A stretch of DNA of 46,951 bases, taken from assembly GCA_018398765.1 (NCBI GenBank), contig JAHBMJ010005084.1, positions 99,274-146,224 on the forward strand. Reading direction: 5' to 3'. The notes under the pieces were generated by a model. The model did no database searches. It worked only from the letters and a program-made list of their open reading frames with translations, and was not told the origin of the DNA. Below are positions 20,732 to 31,839 of the stretch, in pieces. Position 1 is the first letter of the stretch; every line of letters begins with the position of its first letter. The position numbers were made by a program, and so were the translations under genes. The stretch is from Chromera velia. Taxonomy: Eukaryota > Sar > Chromeraceae.

Positions 20732-22586
20732 CATTCGCACAAGGAGAAAGGCAATTGGAGAAGAAGAACAACAAGCTCTGAGCGACGAATTTGCACCGGA
20801 AATGAAAACAACAGCGTGATGGGAGTAGATAAAGAAAAGATAAACAAGGGGCGGTCAAGAGACGAAGGCCGAAGAGACAAGTTGGGGGACAAGGACCAAA
20901 AACAACATCCATCCCAAGAGACTTCTGGAGACGAGAGGGAGGCGAAAGGAACGAACTAACTCTCGGGATCCTGGACAATTGGCGCCGCGATACTTCCCGA
21001 AATGGCACGAGCAGACTTTTACAGATAAATAAAGCTACTGGCCAAAAGGTAGTTGGAAGAAGTGAACTGTGGAGGGCAGAAGAAGAGCAAAAGCGGTGTA
21101 GCGCTGGTGTTGCAAGTGCATCAGACTGCCGGGATTCTCTGCGGCCGATCGTTAGATGGAATGAGACGGGTGATTTACTTGTTCTCCCTTTAATGAAAGC
21201 AAGGTTTCAAGAGAGAAACACTGACTTGAGACGTGACTCGTCCGTTCTTGTGCAGAAGGAAAGAGGACAAGTAAGATCATGGGGGATGTCTTTTCTCGAA
21301 AAGCTGCACTCGAGCCGTAAGTTGGACAGAGTGAAAAAATGGGCACCTCCCACTTTCAGTGTTGAATTTGATGTCATGGTTGGATTCGAGATAGAACAAA
21401 GGAAGAGGTCTCTGCCTTCTCAGCCTCAGGTCCCACGGCTGGCTGGGCCCCGAAGAAAAAAAGAATCTGACCTCTTTCACAGTGGCGGTGGAAATTTTAA
21501 AGAAACTTCGTCGCTGGATCAAAAAGGAACTTCTCACCCGGACTGTTCGTCCATGGCACTGAAAAAGATTCTTACGCAGTGCTCGAGAGATCTCGAGAGC
21601 ACCAGACTCACAACTGCAGTGGTCAAATATTAATACCGAACTGCTGGCGAGTGTCACTTCTTTTTCTTCGACGTTCTTCAGACATCTTCAGAGAGTGCAT
21701 GAGGCAGCATGACCCATCAGAATCCCATCAGATCCATATCAGATCCCATCAGCACATGCATGCTTTCCGGCGCGCGCGGCCAAATTTCGGGCCGCGCGGC
21801 ACCCGCGCGTCCCGGCGCGGGCCCCTTTTTTGATCTTTTTTGCGGGGAATCCGCCGCGCGCGGGGATACAAAACTTGGATTACAAAAGCCCACCACGCAG
21901 TTCAGTCTGCCATAGTCTGCCTGCCAGTGAGATCATCACTCGGTCTTGATCAGCCTTGTGGATCGACTTGTGAGCTGCGTTGGGAGTCTTCGTACTACAC
22001 TTACGGTTTCTCCTCAGACAGTGGCAAGGGAAGAGAAAAAAAAACTGAGGGAGCAGGCAGAGATTGCAAAGGCTGGAACTGTCTATCACACCAGAGACGG
22101 CTTAGCACAGAATTTGAGGATGACATAGAGTCCGTCCCCGTCTGTGAGAAGCGTTTCCATGTGCTAGGCCGTCTCTACATTACATTGTAACTTTGGTTGA
22201 CTTACAGAAAGGAAAGAAAGGGCGCGATGTATTTAGTTTGGTTTGGATTGGCGGTCTCTCTGTCTCCGGTTCTCTGGCACACGGGATCCGCGTCTCGACT
22301 TCTCGGTTGGTTTTTTTTTTTGGTATCTTTCTTCTTTTTGGACTCTTTTGGACAGTTCGGTGATCGATATCTTCAGTGGGTGACTGCTTGGTATGCTGCA
22401 TCATTGGTCGGTTGGCTTCCCTTCGGCTCCTTTCTTCCCGTCGTGCCCGTTGACACCCGGGATCTTCAAATGGTCGTAGGATTTCATCTCACCTGATCTG
22501 ACATGACGAGCGAGCCGTTCGCACTGACCGTTCACATTAACTTCCTCTATGTGTCGCAGAAACATATTAAGTCTATGCACGTGCAG
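20732..22586. other. Region without a supported gene
   Basis: Open frames here (for example 21,193-21,633 plus and 21,277-21,657 minus, which overlap) have no recognisable domains or convincing splice sites. The first exons of the minus-strand gene upstream of 20,731 and of the plus-strand coiled-coil gene downstream are expected here but could not be placed. A short CATCAGATCC tandem lies at 21,715-21,750, next to the GC-rich island. Confidence 0.4.
21767..21870. repeat. GC-rich island, relative of 8,597-8,717
   Basis: The text is CGCGCGCGGCC, AAATTTCGGGCC, GCGCGGCACCCGCGCG, then GGGCCCC, a TTTTTTGATCTTTTTT spacer and GCCGCGCGCGGGG. A core GGCC-AAATTT-CGGGCC resembles GGCCC-AATT-CGGCCC at about 8,611. 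Two islands with the same core suggest a dispersed repeat, not a chance CpG island. Confidence 0.5.
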
Positions 22587-25173
22587 GTGGTGACTCTTTG
22601 AAGGAGTATCTGGGCTCATCGGGCAGGGACGACAGGAAGCAGGAGGAAGTTCAGGACGGGGGCGCATGGATCCCCCCTCCCCTCCCTGCCGTCTCCCCCC
22701 TCACCTCTGAGCCTCGCCAACTTGGTCGTATCAACAGTGCCCTCACACAGCAAAAAAAGCAGAGTAGGGCGAAAGATCCCCTTCTCGAGCCGTCTCTGAA
22801 GCGCGCAGAACGCTCACTGAAGAGCCACTCTTGGGATCCCTCCCACTCTGCCTCTCCGGCTGTTTCTGCGTCCCCCCGCGTCCCTTCCCGGTGGAGTCTT
22901 GACGGAAGAAAAGAGACGGAGAAGGAAAAGGAGAGCGATCTGGAGAATCCATACGTCCAGGCGCTCTCGAGGGGGCTCGGGGGAGGAGAGGAGGATGAGG
23001 GGGAAGGAGGGGGGGACTTCGGAGAGAATTCGTCTGGAAGTGCAGTCCTTGCGGGTGTGTCCGTGGGGGGAAGGGGGGACTCACTCCGAGAGTTTGACGC
23101 TTTTGCATTAATTCCTTCTCTGTTTCTCTTTTCCCCCCTCTCCTTCTGTGTGGGTTTCCGTGTTGGTGGGTGTAGTGGTGTGTGTGCGTGTCTGGAGTGT
23201 TTCTGCGTGGGAATGGGCGCGAGAGAAAATTGAGAAATGAGACAGAGCGCCCATTCAGAGCGTGTGCATGTCTAGATGTGGCGATGTGACTGCAATGAGG
23301 CAAGGAAACAGGGGGGCTATCAGCATGTGCCTTTGCCAGACTCCAGGTCTCTCTGTGGGAGCCTTTCGAGAAGTGTGTGTCTATCTGATTGTCTGTGTGC
23401 ACTGTGTGTTTCGTTCTTGCGAGGTTTAATTGCCCTTTGCGTTCTTCTTTCTGTCTGTCTCTCTGTACCTCGCATAAAGATCAAAGAAAAGGTTTTTGGG
23501 TTGTTCCCGTTCGATTGACTGGTTTGTTTTTTTGTACATGCATTCTCGTCTCTTCTGTCTTAGTTGGGTTCTTTCTTTCTTTCTTTCTTTTTCTGCAGAG
23601 AGGGGAGGGGATGTTCGGGGGATGTCTAGGCGCCTCTCTGGCAGCCAGGCTGTGAAGTATCTCGGGAGGATGGGGGGGGACCTTGGGCAGATGGCCACAC
23701 GGCTGAAGGACCTCTCGCAGAAAGTGCAGCTCTCCGGCAGCACCTACTGGGGACTCTCTCCTGCGGGTGGGTAAGTGGGTGGGAGAGCGTGAGGGAGGGA
23801 GTAATGGAGTTAGTGGGCATGTTGGCTGGTACTCAGAGTCACTGGTGTGTGTATGGGTGAATGCATACAAATGCGCATGCACATGCAAAGAAAGTTTGCA
23901 TGCAAATCTCTCGGTGGACTCAATGGCAGGGAGGCGACTTCTCTTGTCTTGTCTTTGTGCCGTAGGAGGATGGCCGGCCTTCTTGTAGTGAGAGAGGGGT
24001 GTGAGTGAGCGAGGTCATGAGTGACTGTGTCCGTGAATGAATGAGTGTCTGCCCATTTTTATCAATGCCTGAAAACACGTGTTTGTGCACCCTAGACCCA
24101 TCACACCCGTAGAGGCGATTCATGTGGACGTCTGTCTGTCTGAATAGCGACTTATGACATGACATGACGGTTCTCCCGGATGGTAAGCACAGAAATTAAT
24201 GAGCGGTCGTGTGGATACACACGGATAGAGATAGATCATTTCATGCAGACAAGAGAACGAACAGGCAGACTTCCAAAAATACGTATGAACTGCAGACAAG
24301 GAGGTTCTTCAGGAGCTTCCTAGAGACGAAGACGCTTTGCTGGACCTTGAAAGGAGTCTCGAGAATGCACAGAAGGTGGGAGAGGACAAGACGAGACAGA
24401 ACAAACATGCTTCATTCAATTAGGCAGATCAGAAAAGGAAGTGCGGTCTTCATGGACTTTGAGGGCTTTTGGGTGGTTTCTCATAGGGAGTCTCTCTCTC
24501 TTTCCCATTCTCTCTGTGTGTGTGTGTGTGGGNNNNNNNNNNNNNNNNNNNNNNNNNNNNNNNNNNNNNNNNNNNNNNNNNNNNNNNNNNNNNNNNNNNN
24601 NNNNNNNNNNNNNNNNNNNNNNNNNNNNNNNNNNNNNNNNNNNNNNNNNNNNNNNNNNNNNNNNNNNNNNNNNNNNNNNNNNNNNNNNNNNNNNNNNNNN
24701 NNNNNNNNNNNNNNNNNNNNNNNNNNNNNNNNNNNNNNNNNNNNNNNNNNNNNNNNNNNNNNNNNNNNNNNNNNNNNNNNNNNNNNNNNNNNNNNNNNNN
24801 NNNNNNNNNNNNNNNNNNNNNNNNNNNNNNNNNNNNNNNNNNNNNNNNNNNNNNNNNNNNNNNNNNNNNNNNNNNNNNNNNNNNNNNNNNNNNNNNNNNN
24901 NNNNNNNNNNNNNNNNNNNNNNNNNNNNNNNNNNNNNNNNNNNNNNNNNNNNNNNNNAGAGAGAGTGAAGGACTGGTAGATTTTTTGAAGGGAATGAAAT
25001 TGCATGTGAAAACTTGCGCACAGATAGGAACTGTTCCCGTTTCTACGTTTTTCCAGGCACGTTGGATCAGAAAGAACGATACGTCATCTTTACTCTGCCC
25101 ATTCATTTTCGTAGGTGACAGGCCAGTCTATTTCTTTCTACCTCTCCCCCCCCCCTCTCTCTCTCTGTGTACC

Positions 25174-25207
<34 letters not shown>

Positions 25208-27248
25208 GCTTTTCCTTGCAGGTTGTTGACGAGAGGGGGGAGAAGAGCAAGAGCGAGTCCTCCCAGCTCTCTGCACTCCGGGCGATCAACACCAAAGTGA
25301 GTCTGTCAAATCGCAGCAAGGCACTTTGAAGAGGAGACAGAAAAGAAGAAAGGAGCTTTCAACTGGTGAGGCGCATATTTTTTCCATCGGGCTCTAGAGG
25401 TGGTGGGGGGGTTTGCATTCGAGGGAAATTACGTGCTGTTCCTGTTTGTTTTTTTTCTTCTTCTGTTTTCCTGTTGCTCTTGAGTGCATTCACTGTGAGC
25501 GCCCCTGGAAAAAAAGCAACACCCGAAAGTTCATCAAGACAGTAGGTGGGATTTGGCATGCGTCTCCTCTCCTCTCCACACAGCCATGCAGCCTGCCTGT
25601 GTGAATTGATCAAAAATCCTTCTTTCTTTCTGTTTTCCCTTCCCACCTGCGAGGCATGCAGCTTCTCTCGGACCAGAAGGCAACCGATGCTACCACCAAA
25701 GCCGCACTCGAGAAAGCGAACTCTCAGAGAGACATCGCGACAGACCTCGTCGCCTCCTTCAAGACTGACCTGAGGAAGTCGAAGAAAGAAAATGCCGAGC
25801 TCACAAAGGCTTTAGAGCAAAAGGAGACGGCACTAAAGGAAACTCAGGAAAACTTATCCCATTTGACATTCGAGTTATCTCGATCTTCCACCGACGCAGA
25901 CTCTCTGCGTGCCCGTCTCGCCACTGTCAAGAAACAGATGGAGTCCATCAAAGCCGACGATGCCGCCGAGGCAAGAGATGTTGTTGAGAGGGAGAAGAAT
26001 TTCTCCTCGCAGATTCAAAAAATGACCGCAGAGACCAAATCACAAAAGCAGCAGTTGAAGGATCTGACGGAGGAAAATGCCATGACTGCATCGCGTCTCT
26101 CAGATTCTCAGACCGAGCTAAACCGTCTTCAGCACAAAACACAGGAAGACGCGGAGGGGAGAGCAGTTCTCGAGGCCACCATAGAGAAAGCCGATCGCGA
26201 GAAATCGAAACTTCAGAAAGAAGTCGTCGAGCTCAAGCGAAAGGAGACGGAGGAAAAGGAGGAGGGAAAAGTCAAGCAAAAGGAAAGGGAGGAGCAGACA
26301 GCACGAAAAGAGGAAGATAATTTAAAGAGACAAAAGCTGAATATGCAGGCAATTAACACCGCAGCCGCTTCAGCAGAGGACCGTGCAAAAGCCGCTGAGG
26401 CAGCACTCTCAGAGGAGCGCGATGAACACCAGAGAGAGATTGCTTCCAAAAACCGTCAGCTCTCTTCTCTGCACTCCGAGCTATCCTCTTTGCAAGCCGA
26501 GCTCACTTCCCTCGCAGCCCAATTCCACAAAGACCACCCCCATACATCCAGAGAACCGGACTCACTCCGCCCCCCGCGCCCCGTCCTCCGCCGAAAACAC
26601 CACACTACCCCTATCCACCCCAACTACACCCACACAAAACTCATCAACGACAAACCCAATCGCCCCCTTTCTAACGAAGAACAACAGCCGACAGTCCAGG
26701 TCACACAGAAGGTGAGTGCCGACACTCCCCTGCCAGCCCATGCCAGCCCGGAGACCCACACTGAACAAGTAGCAGCAGCAGTACCACGGGTACCTGTGAA
26801 GAAGGAGAAGGAGGGAGTTGAATCAGTCGAAGAAGGGAAAGAGAAGACAGAGAGCCTCGACAGCGCAGAAGCAGCGCTTCAGAATGCTGTAGGGTCCTCA
26901 GGGAGATCCGATCCTCCTCCTGCCCAGGAGGGGGAGGGAGGGGGAGACGGCTCCTCGCCCTCTGCTGAACCCCTGCCCTCTGTTCCCTCTGTTTCCACCC
27001 CCCAGCTTGATCACCCATCGATGGCACTGCACAAGATGATTGAGAGGGAGAGAGGGCAGGAAGGGAAACACAGAGGGTCTGAGAATACTCTGAAGAACGT
27101 CAGTCCAAAACAGATCATTCCAGCTGTCACGGACAAATCGTCAGTGGACGTTGCAGAAGGATTGGTAGGATCGGAAGATAGAGGAAAAGGAGGAGGAAGA
27201 CTGATATCTGGACCGTTTGGAAAGGTTTGGGCGCCTCGAGGAGGCTAA
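22587..27248 (+). CDS. Long coiled-coil protein, 5' incomplete
   Basis: Exons in matching phase are 22,587-23,054, 23,599-23,766, 24,296-24,375, 25,222-25,296 and 25,662-27,248 (TAA); further exons may lie in the 425-N gap. The first supported exon begins at an AG acceptor in phase 1, so the true start is upstream. The N-terminal part is Ser/Pro/Glu-rich and disordered. VKYLGRMGGDLGQMATRLKD and DKEVLQELPRDEDALLDLE lead into a long coiled coil in the last exon (about residues 1-290 of that exon; heptads such as LEKANSQRDIA, LKDLTEENAMTASRLSDS, LQKEVVELKRKE). The tail is Pro/Glu-rich and unstructured. No motor, kinase or membrane part is seen. The architecture suits a structural or tethering protein (cytoskeleton, centriole, Golgi), but no function can be assigned. 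A strong GTGAGT inside the last exon at 26,713 could allow alternative splicing. Confidence 0.7.
24533..24957. other. Assembly gap (425 N)
   Basis: The gap starts in a (TG)n tract and ends in a GA tract, so it hides a microsatellite inside an intron of the coiled-coil gene. Frames drawn through it are meaningless. Confidence 0.95.
25137..25208. repeat. (CT)n-(TG)n intronic microsatellite
   Basis: A CT tract then a TG tract on the coding strand, ending shortly before the AG acceptor at 25,221. It supplies most of the polypyrimidine tract. Confidence 0.85.
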
Positions 27249-28039
27249 GGTGCATGGGTGAAAGGAAGGAAGGAAGGAAGGACGAGGCCGTTGATTCATT
27301 CAACTTGATTCGAAACCTCCGCTGCCTATGGTTGTGGGAGACGGTGATGGTTGATTGGTTCGTGTGGTGCATACTCATGCAACAACCAGATTGGGAGAAG
27401 TTTTTCTCATTGGCCTGTTAGTCGGTGTTTCGATTTCTCACCTCTCCTCCCTTGTATCCTCGATCCTCGTCTGCATTAATTCGACCGACCGACGAGCCCC
27501 CCACGAACAGTTTGCGCCAGTCAGGTATGAGTCTACATGAGACCGAATCACTGTTTGTGCCAAAAAAGAAGGAGGCAGAGAATGGAGGCACTCTTCTTTT
27601 GTTGGGAACCTAGGAATACTCAGAGATCCATGTGTGCTTGTATGGTCGCAGCGGTAGCGTCAGAGTCGATTAAATTTCTACCGCTCTCTTGCCGTCCCTC
27701 TTTCCGACGATCGCGGAAGGCAAGCAAACAATCTGAAAGTCCTTTCTTCACAGTTTGGTCTGATAGGTTGATTGTCTTGGCTTTTGGGATGATGGTAATA
27801 GAAGAGCACTCATAAGTTTCCCGATTCAGAGGCTCTCGACACTCTCCAATGCGGCTGTGCAAGCAAAATTGACTTCAAGCTTCTCTTCGGTCTTAAAAAA
27901 AACAATTGTCCAATTGATCAATTGACCGATTTATTAAATTTACACATATCACTCTAGATATTACTAGTAATTCTTGTATAAATTGATATAATTTATTATT
28001 ATTATCATCGTTTTTTCGTTTTTAACTTTTAAGTGGGAA
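27249..28039. other. Intergenic, no gene seen
   Basis: Downstream of the coiled-coil gene. The composition changes from about 50 percent GC to strongly AT-rich at about 27,890, marking the edge of the transposon nest. Confidence 0.5.
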
Positions 28040-28058
28040 AACGTTCCTAGGTGTGATC

Positions 28059-28324
28059 TGTAAAATTATTTTTATAATAAAGTCTGACCGCAGACTTTAA
28101 ACTTTAAAATCTTTTTGATTTTAAAACTTTAAGTAACTTTAAGAATAAAAGGGTGGAACACATTGATGAATTGTTTAGTCTAGTGTTTAGTGTTGTTTTG
28201 TTTTTTAAAACATTTTTTAATGTACAACAAAAAACTTTTAAAGTGTGTTTCAAAAGTTATATTTTAGAGTTTACAGTCTCAAACCAGACTCTAAACTTTG
28301 TTTCACTTTGAAACTTAATTTACG
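28059..28324. mobile_element. 266-bp miniature inverted-repeat element in left arm
   Basis: It interrupts the left arm, relative to the right arm, and is flanked by a GATC direct duplication (28,055-28,058 and 28,325-28,328). Its ends, TGTAAAATTA and (inverted) CGTAAATTAA, form short terminal inverted repeats. Subterminal AGTCTGACCGCAGACT and CAGTCTCAAACCAGACTCT stretches are also self-complementary. No coding capacity. The empty site in the opposite arm (GTGTGATGATCAC) supports a true insertion. Confidence 0.65.
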
Positions 28325-28887
28325 GATCACAGTTAATGACCAGATTTGATTTGATAGGATTTGATTTGATTTGAGCTTCAAGCTCAAATCTGACCAGATT
28401 TGAGGTAGATTTGAGGTTGAAGTCTAGAGGTCACTCTCGATAGCACTGAAAACGACATGACACAGTCAACACCACTAGTAAATCCTAAAAAGCCCTAGAG
28501 ATAAGAAAATCACTATAAAAACTAGATTAAAAGCTAAATTAAGACTCTCAAAATTATAATGAGCTATTGTCAAAGCTAAGAGCTTATATAACTTAACAGC
28601 TTACGATATTACTCTCTCTTTCTGCAGGCCACACTTTCTTTGCATAGCCGGCAGTGTATACCAATGTGGCCTTCTTGTTATTATGACCTGTGGGATTGTT
28701 TGATATCATTGATCGGTTTGATAAGGGGGGACCCAAGAAGAGCCCAAAGCAAAGAAAGAAGCATGTAAAAACTGTTACAGAACAATAAAGAACCACTTCA
28801 AACCCTCAATCAAAACTTGAATGTCTGGAAAATAGACTGGATGGCCTCTTTTTCACTGAACAGACCTTTGGAACTAGGCTCCCCATA

Positions 28888-29192
28888 AGAAAAGATTTAT
28901 ATGTGATCTAACGGCCCTCGGGCCTAAGGCATATACAGCACTCTTACGTTGCTCCTATTTCTAGAGGTTATGTCAACAGAGTCTCTTTCTCAACTTCATA
29001 TGAGCAGCAGTCTCTTATTTTATCTGACTCCTCAATCTGAATTTAATTACTGCAATGCATGCATTTGTATACATGCATTTAATTCTGCATGCATGGATTT
29101 GCAAGATGTCCACGCGCTCGGTCTTGGCTCAATGGAAGGACGCCACGCCGCGGAGCCGGTTGGCTGGTGCCGGTCCCACTGTGCGTCTTTCT
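28888..29192 (-). repeat. Copia 3' LTR
   Basis: A 305-bp LTR at the downstream end of the minus-strand element. It begins AGAAAAGATT and ends GTCTTTCT on the plus strand, so the ends are AGAAA...TTTCT inverted. It contains TGCATGCA twice. It is preceded on the minus strand by the purine tract. Confidence 0.9.
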
Positions 29193-29204
29193 CACCCCCC
29201 TATC
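29193..29204 (-). other. Polypurine tract of copia element
   Basis: On the minus strand GATAGGGGGGTG lies immediately before the 3' LTR. This is where plus-strand DNA priming is expected. Confidence 0.7.
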
Positions 29205-29249
29205 TTGTTTAAATCCTTTTCCTTATTCGTTTCTGTCCTCTTACTTCTT

Positions 29250-31835
29250 TTCACGTAAATTCTTTGCCTGGCCAGCAGGGTTTTGTTGGTGCGTTACCCA
29301 TCTGAACTTGGCGCCTACACCACATCACTTTCCCCCTGGTCCTGCCCAGTTCTTGGATCACGAAGTTTAGCATCCCTTAGGATGTTCCGTCTGCTGCGAC
29401 CCCCGATCTTAACTGTTCAAACAGGGGGTTGCAATCGGTAAAGAAAGTGACTAGTGGTTCGGTCCCCCACATCTGTATTGACAGGGATTTGATGCGTGGG
29501 AGATGTTTGACCACGCTTTCGAATGCGGTGGCTTCAGCTGCTGTGCTACTCCCGTACTTGTGATTGTGTTTCTCTGTGTGCCAGCTTATACAATTCTCCT
29601 ATGGATTCACCAGCTCTAACGCCTTTTCGGGTGTCCAGTCTTCCTCTACGAGGAAAATCAGCCAACCCAGCCTCCTGCTGTAGGTCTTGCGGGAATAGGC
29701 GGAGTCAGGCATGATCGCTAGCATCATTCTCTTCAGATAGTTCAGTGCTCTCATACGGAGGGGCTCTTTCTTTTCTTTGAGCATTTCCATTACTCTGATG
29801 CCTGCCTGCACAATCTGTCTGCAAGGCCGTGTGGAGTGACAGCTCAACACATCAGCCCACACCCGTCTGTTCGGTTGCGTCCTCACCATCCAGTGAAGGA
29901 CTCCGTTGATGCTTCTCATCAGGGTTTCCAACCTTCCTTCCTTCTCTTTCTCCGTTGCAGGTTCAAGGTCGGCTGCTCTGACTTCTCCCCTTTTTTTTTT
30001 CTCCCCCAAAACCCTCCATATGGCATGCGTGTTCACCCCTCTGCAGTAGGAGTCTTGGGAGATTTCGGCTGTGCTATGGGAAAACATGAAGTCCATACCT
30101 ACATATTTGATTGATGACTGAGGGGGGAGCTCCCGCAGGTGCCCCCAATCGAACTTTGTCTTCAGAAACTCGATCTCTCCTTCCATCTCCTTTTTTCTTT
30201 TCCTTCCCCCAAACACGTCGTCAATCCAGTTGATCTGAACACCATCAGCAGGCTGTCCAGATTCTCCTACCTTGATCGCAACCCCCATCTCTACGCGTTT
30301 GTAGCCTGCTTGTCTCTGCACTTCGGCAAGGCTCTTGTCGAATATGTTTCCTAAGCAGGGCATTCTATAGAAGCCCTTCTCAATCAACCGCAACTCCTCC
30401 GGCTTGATGGCTCTGCGTAGTCTTCATCATTGATATCGTCATAGGGGTTTGTGTCTGGGATTTCAAGCAGCCAATCAGGGATGATGACGCCGGCTGCACG
30501 TTTCTCGTTTCTGTCAGAAGCTATAAGGAATGCACCAGAGACGTCTCCGGCGAACAGATTCAGAGAGAAAGTCAAAGAAAAAATAGCAAAGATCAGAATA
30601 GCCTAGACAGAAGGTGTGCCAACATAAGTATCGACCGCCCTCTTGTCCGTGAAACCCTTACCAAAGCACCTTGCTTTCGGCTTTCTGTTGATTCCCTGCC
30701 TCTGCCTTCCTTCGTTCTCATCCCCAGTTCTTTTCATCCTTCCTTTCCTGCCCTTATACTTCTGGGGCTGTTCCGCCTCTCTGTTGCACTACAGCCTGTC
30801 ACCCTTGTCCATGGTCTGTCTTGATTGAGCTGCCTTCTCTTCTTCCTGTCTGTTCTCTTTGTTCTCTTTCTCTGCCTGCTGGGCTTCCTTTTCTTTCCAT
30901 GTCAGCCTCCAGCCCATTTGCATGACACAGTCAACTTCCTTCCTATCGACTACCCTGCCCAGAACCCCCTTATCTACAATGTTCTTCAACCACTCGTCTC
31001 GGCACGCGACATCGAAGTCCCCCCTTACGACCTCATCCGGGAGTGCAGGAGTCTGGGTGGACCCCTGCTTGAAGTCATCAGAGACCGTGAGCGGGTGCTT
31101 AGGGTCGGGGCCCAGGTAGAAGCAGTCATGGGTAGGGGCAAGGAAGAAGACGTTCTAAGCGGGAGGTCACTCACCCAGGTCAAACCCGGGGGGTCCCCCA
31201 CTAGATCTCTCTCCATTATCTCTCGTCTCTTCCTGCTCTACCTCCCTGTTCCTTCTCTCTTCACCCAACTGCCTACCAGTCAGAACATCAGGTGCAAGAT
31301 GATTCTCTCCGAAAAGAGAATCGTTGTCGTCGCTGTTGTTTCCACCCCCTGCAGCTTGAACTTCACCCCCCTCTGCTTGATCTCCGGATTCGGCCTCTTC
31401 CTCCCTCTGTGCTGGTGCCTCTTGCTCATACTCCCCCACCTAGGCAGAGGGAGGAGATGAGATTTCTGCCTCAATGGCAGGAGGCAAATGTCCTCCAGCA
31501 AACTCGAAGTACCGGAGGACATCCGTCTTGCGGACAGTCGTGTCAGAGAGGCCTGCAAACTTCCACTTACCATCTGGCTGCTGCTGGATTTTGGAAGTTA
31601 CATGAGTGCTCTTGCGAGACTTTCCGGTGATGATAAGAGGAGTGAGTTTGTTGTCGGGTCCTCGAATGAGGATGCCAGTGAATCGGTCGTGAGCATCGGC
31701 AGGAACGTCTGCGCCGTGCTGTTCAGGGAAATCCACCCCCCCAATCGCCTGCACTCCCTCACTTCTATTGTTATCCCCGGCAGGACTGGCAGCAGCCCCA
31801 TGCAGAGGATAGGATGGAGGGGCATCAGGTGAGTC
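29250..31835 (-). pseudogene. Copia reverse transcriptase and RNase H, degenerate
   Basis: After a frame change near 31,835 the minus strand carries an acidic linker and a reverse transcriptase: EWLKNIVDKGVLGRV (start of domain), DVSGAFLIASD (first catalytic Asp; copia DVKxAFL), QINWIDDVFGG (the catalytic double-Asp box, with Trp-Ile instead of the usual Tyr-Val), and KYVGMDF. RNase H follows with SSTAAEATAF (family SSTEAEY). Another frame change lies between about 30,575 and 30,393. In-frame stops include TAG at 31,440, TGA at 31,167, a TAG three codons later, and TAG at 29,599. The integrity of catalytic residues is partial and activity is excluded by the breaks. Confidence 0.85.
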
Positions 31836-31839
31836 ATCC

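Noticed and set aside
21193..21657. Opposed open frames of about 130-146 codons
   Set aside because: They overlap on opposite strands with no recognisable family, and I cannot choose between them.
24416..25106. Open frames running through the N gap
   Set aside because: Most of their length is undetermined sequence.
27127..27862. Small frames downstream of the coiled-coil gene
   Set aside because: Short, mutually overlapping, no domain; consistent with 3' UTR and intergenic DNA.
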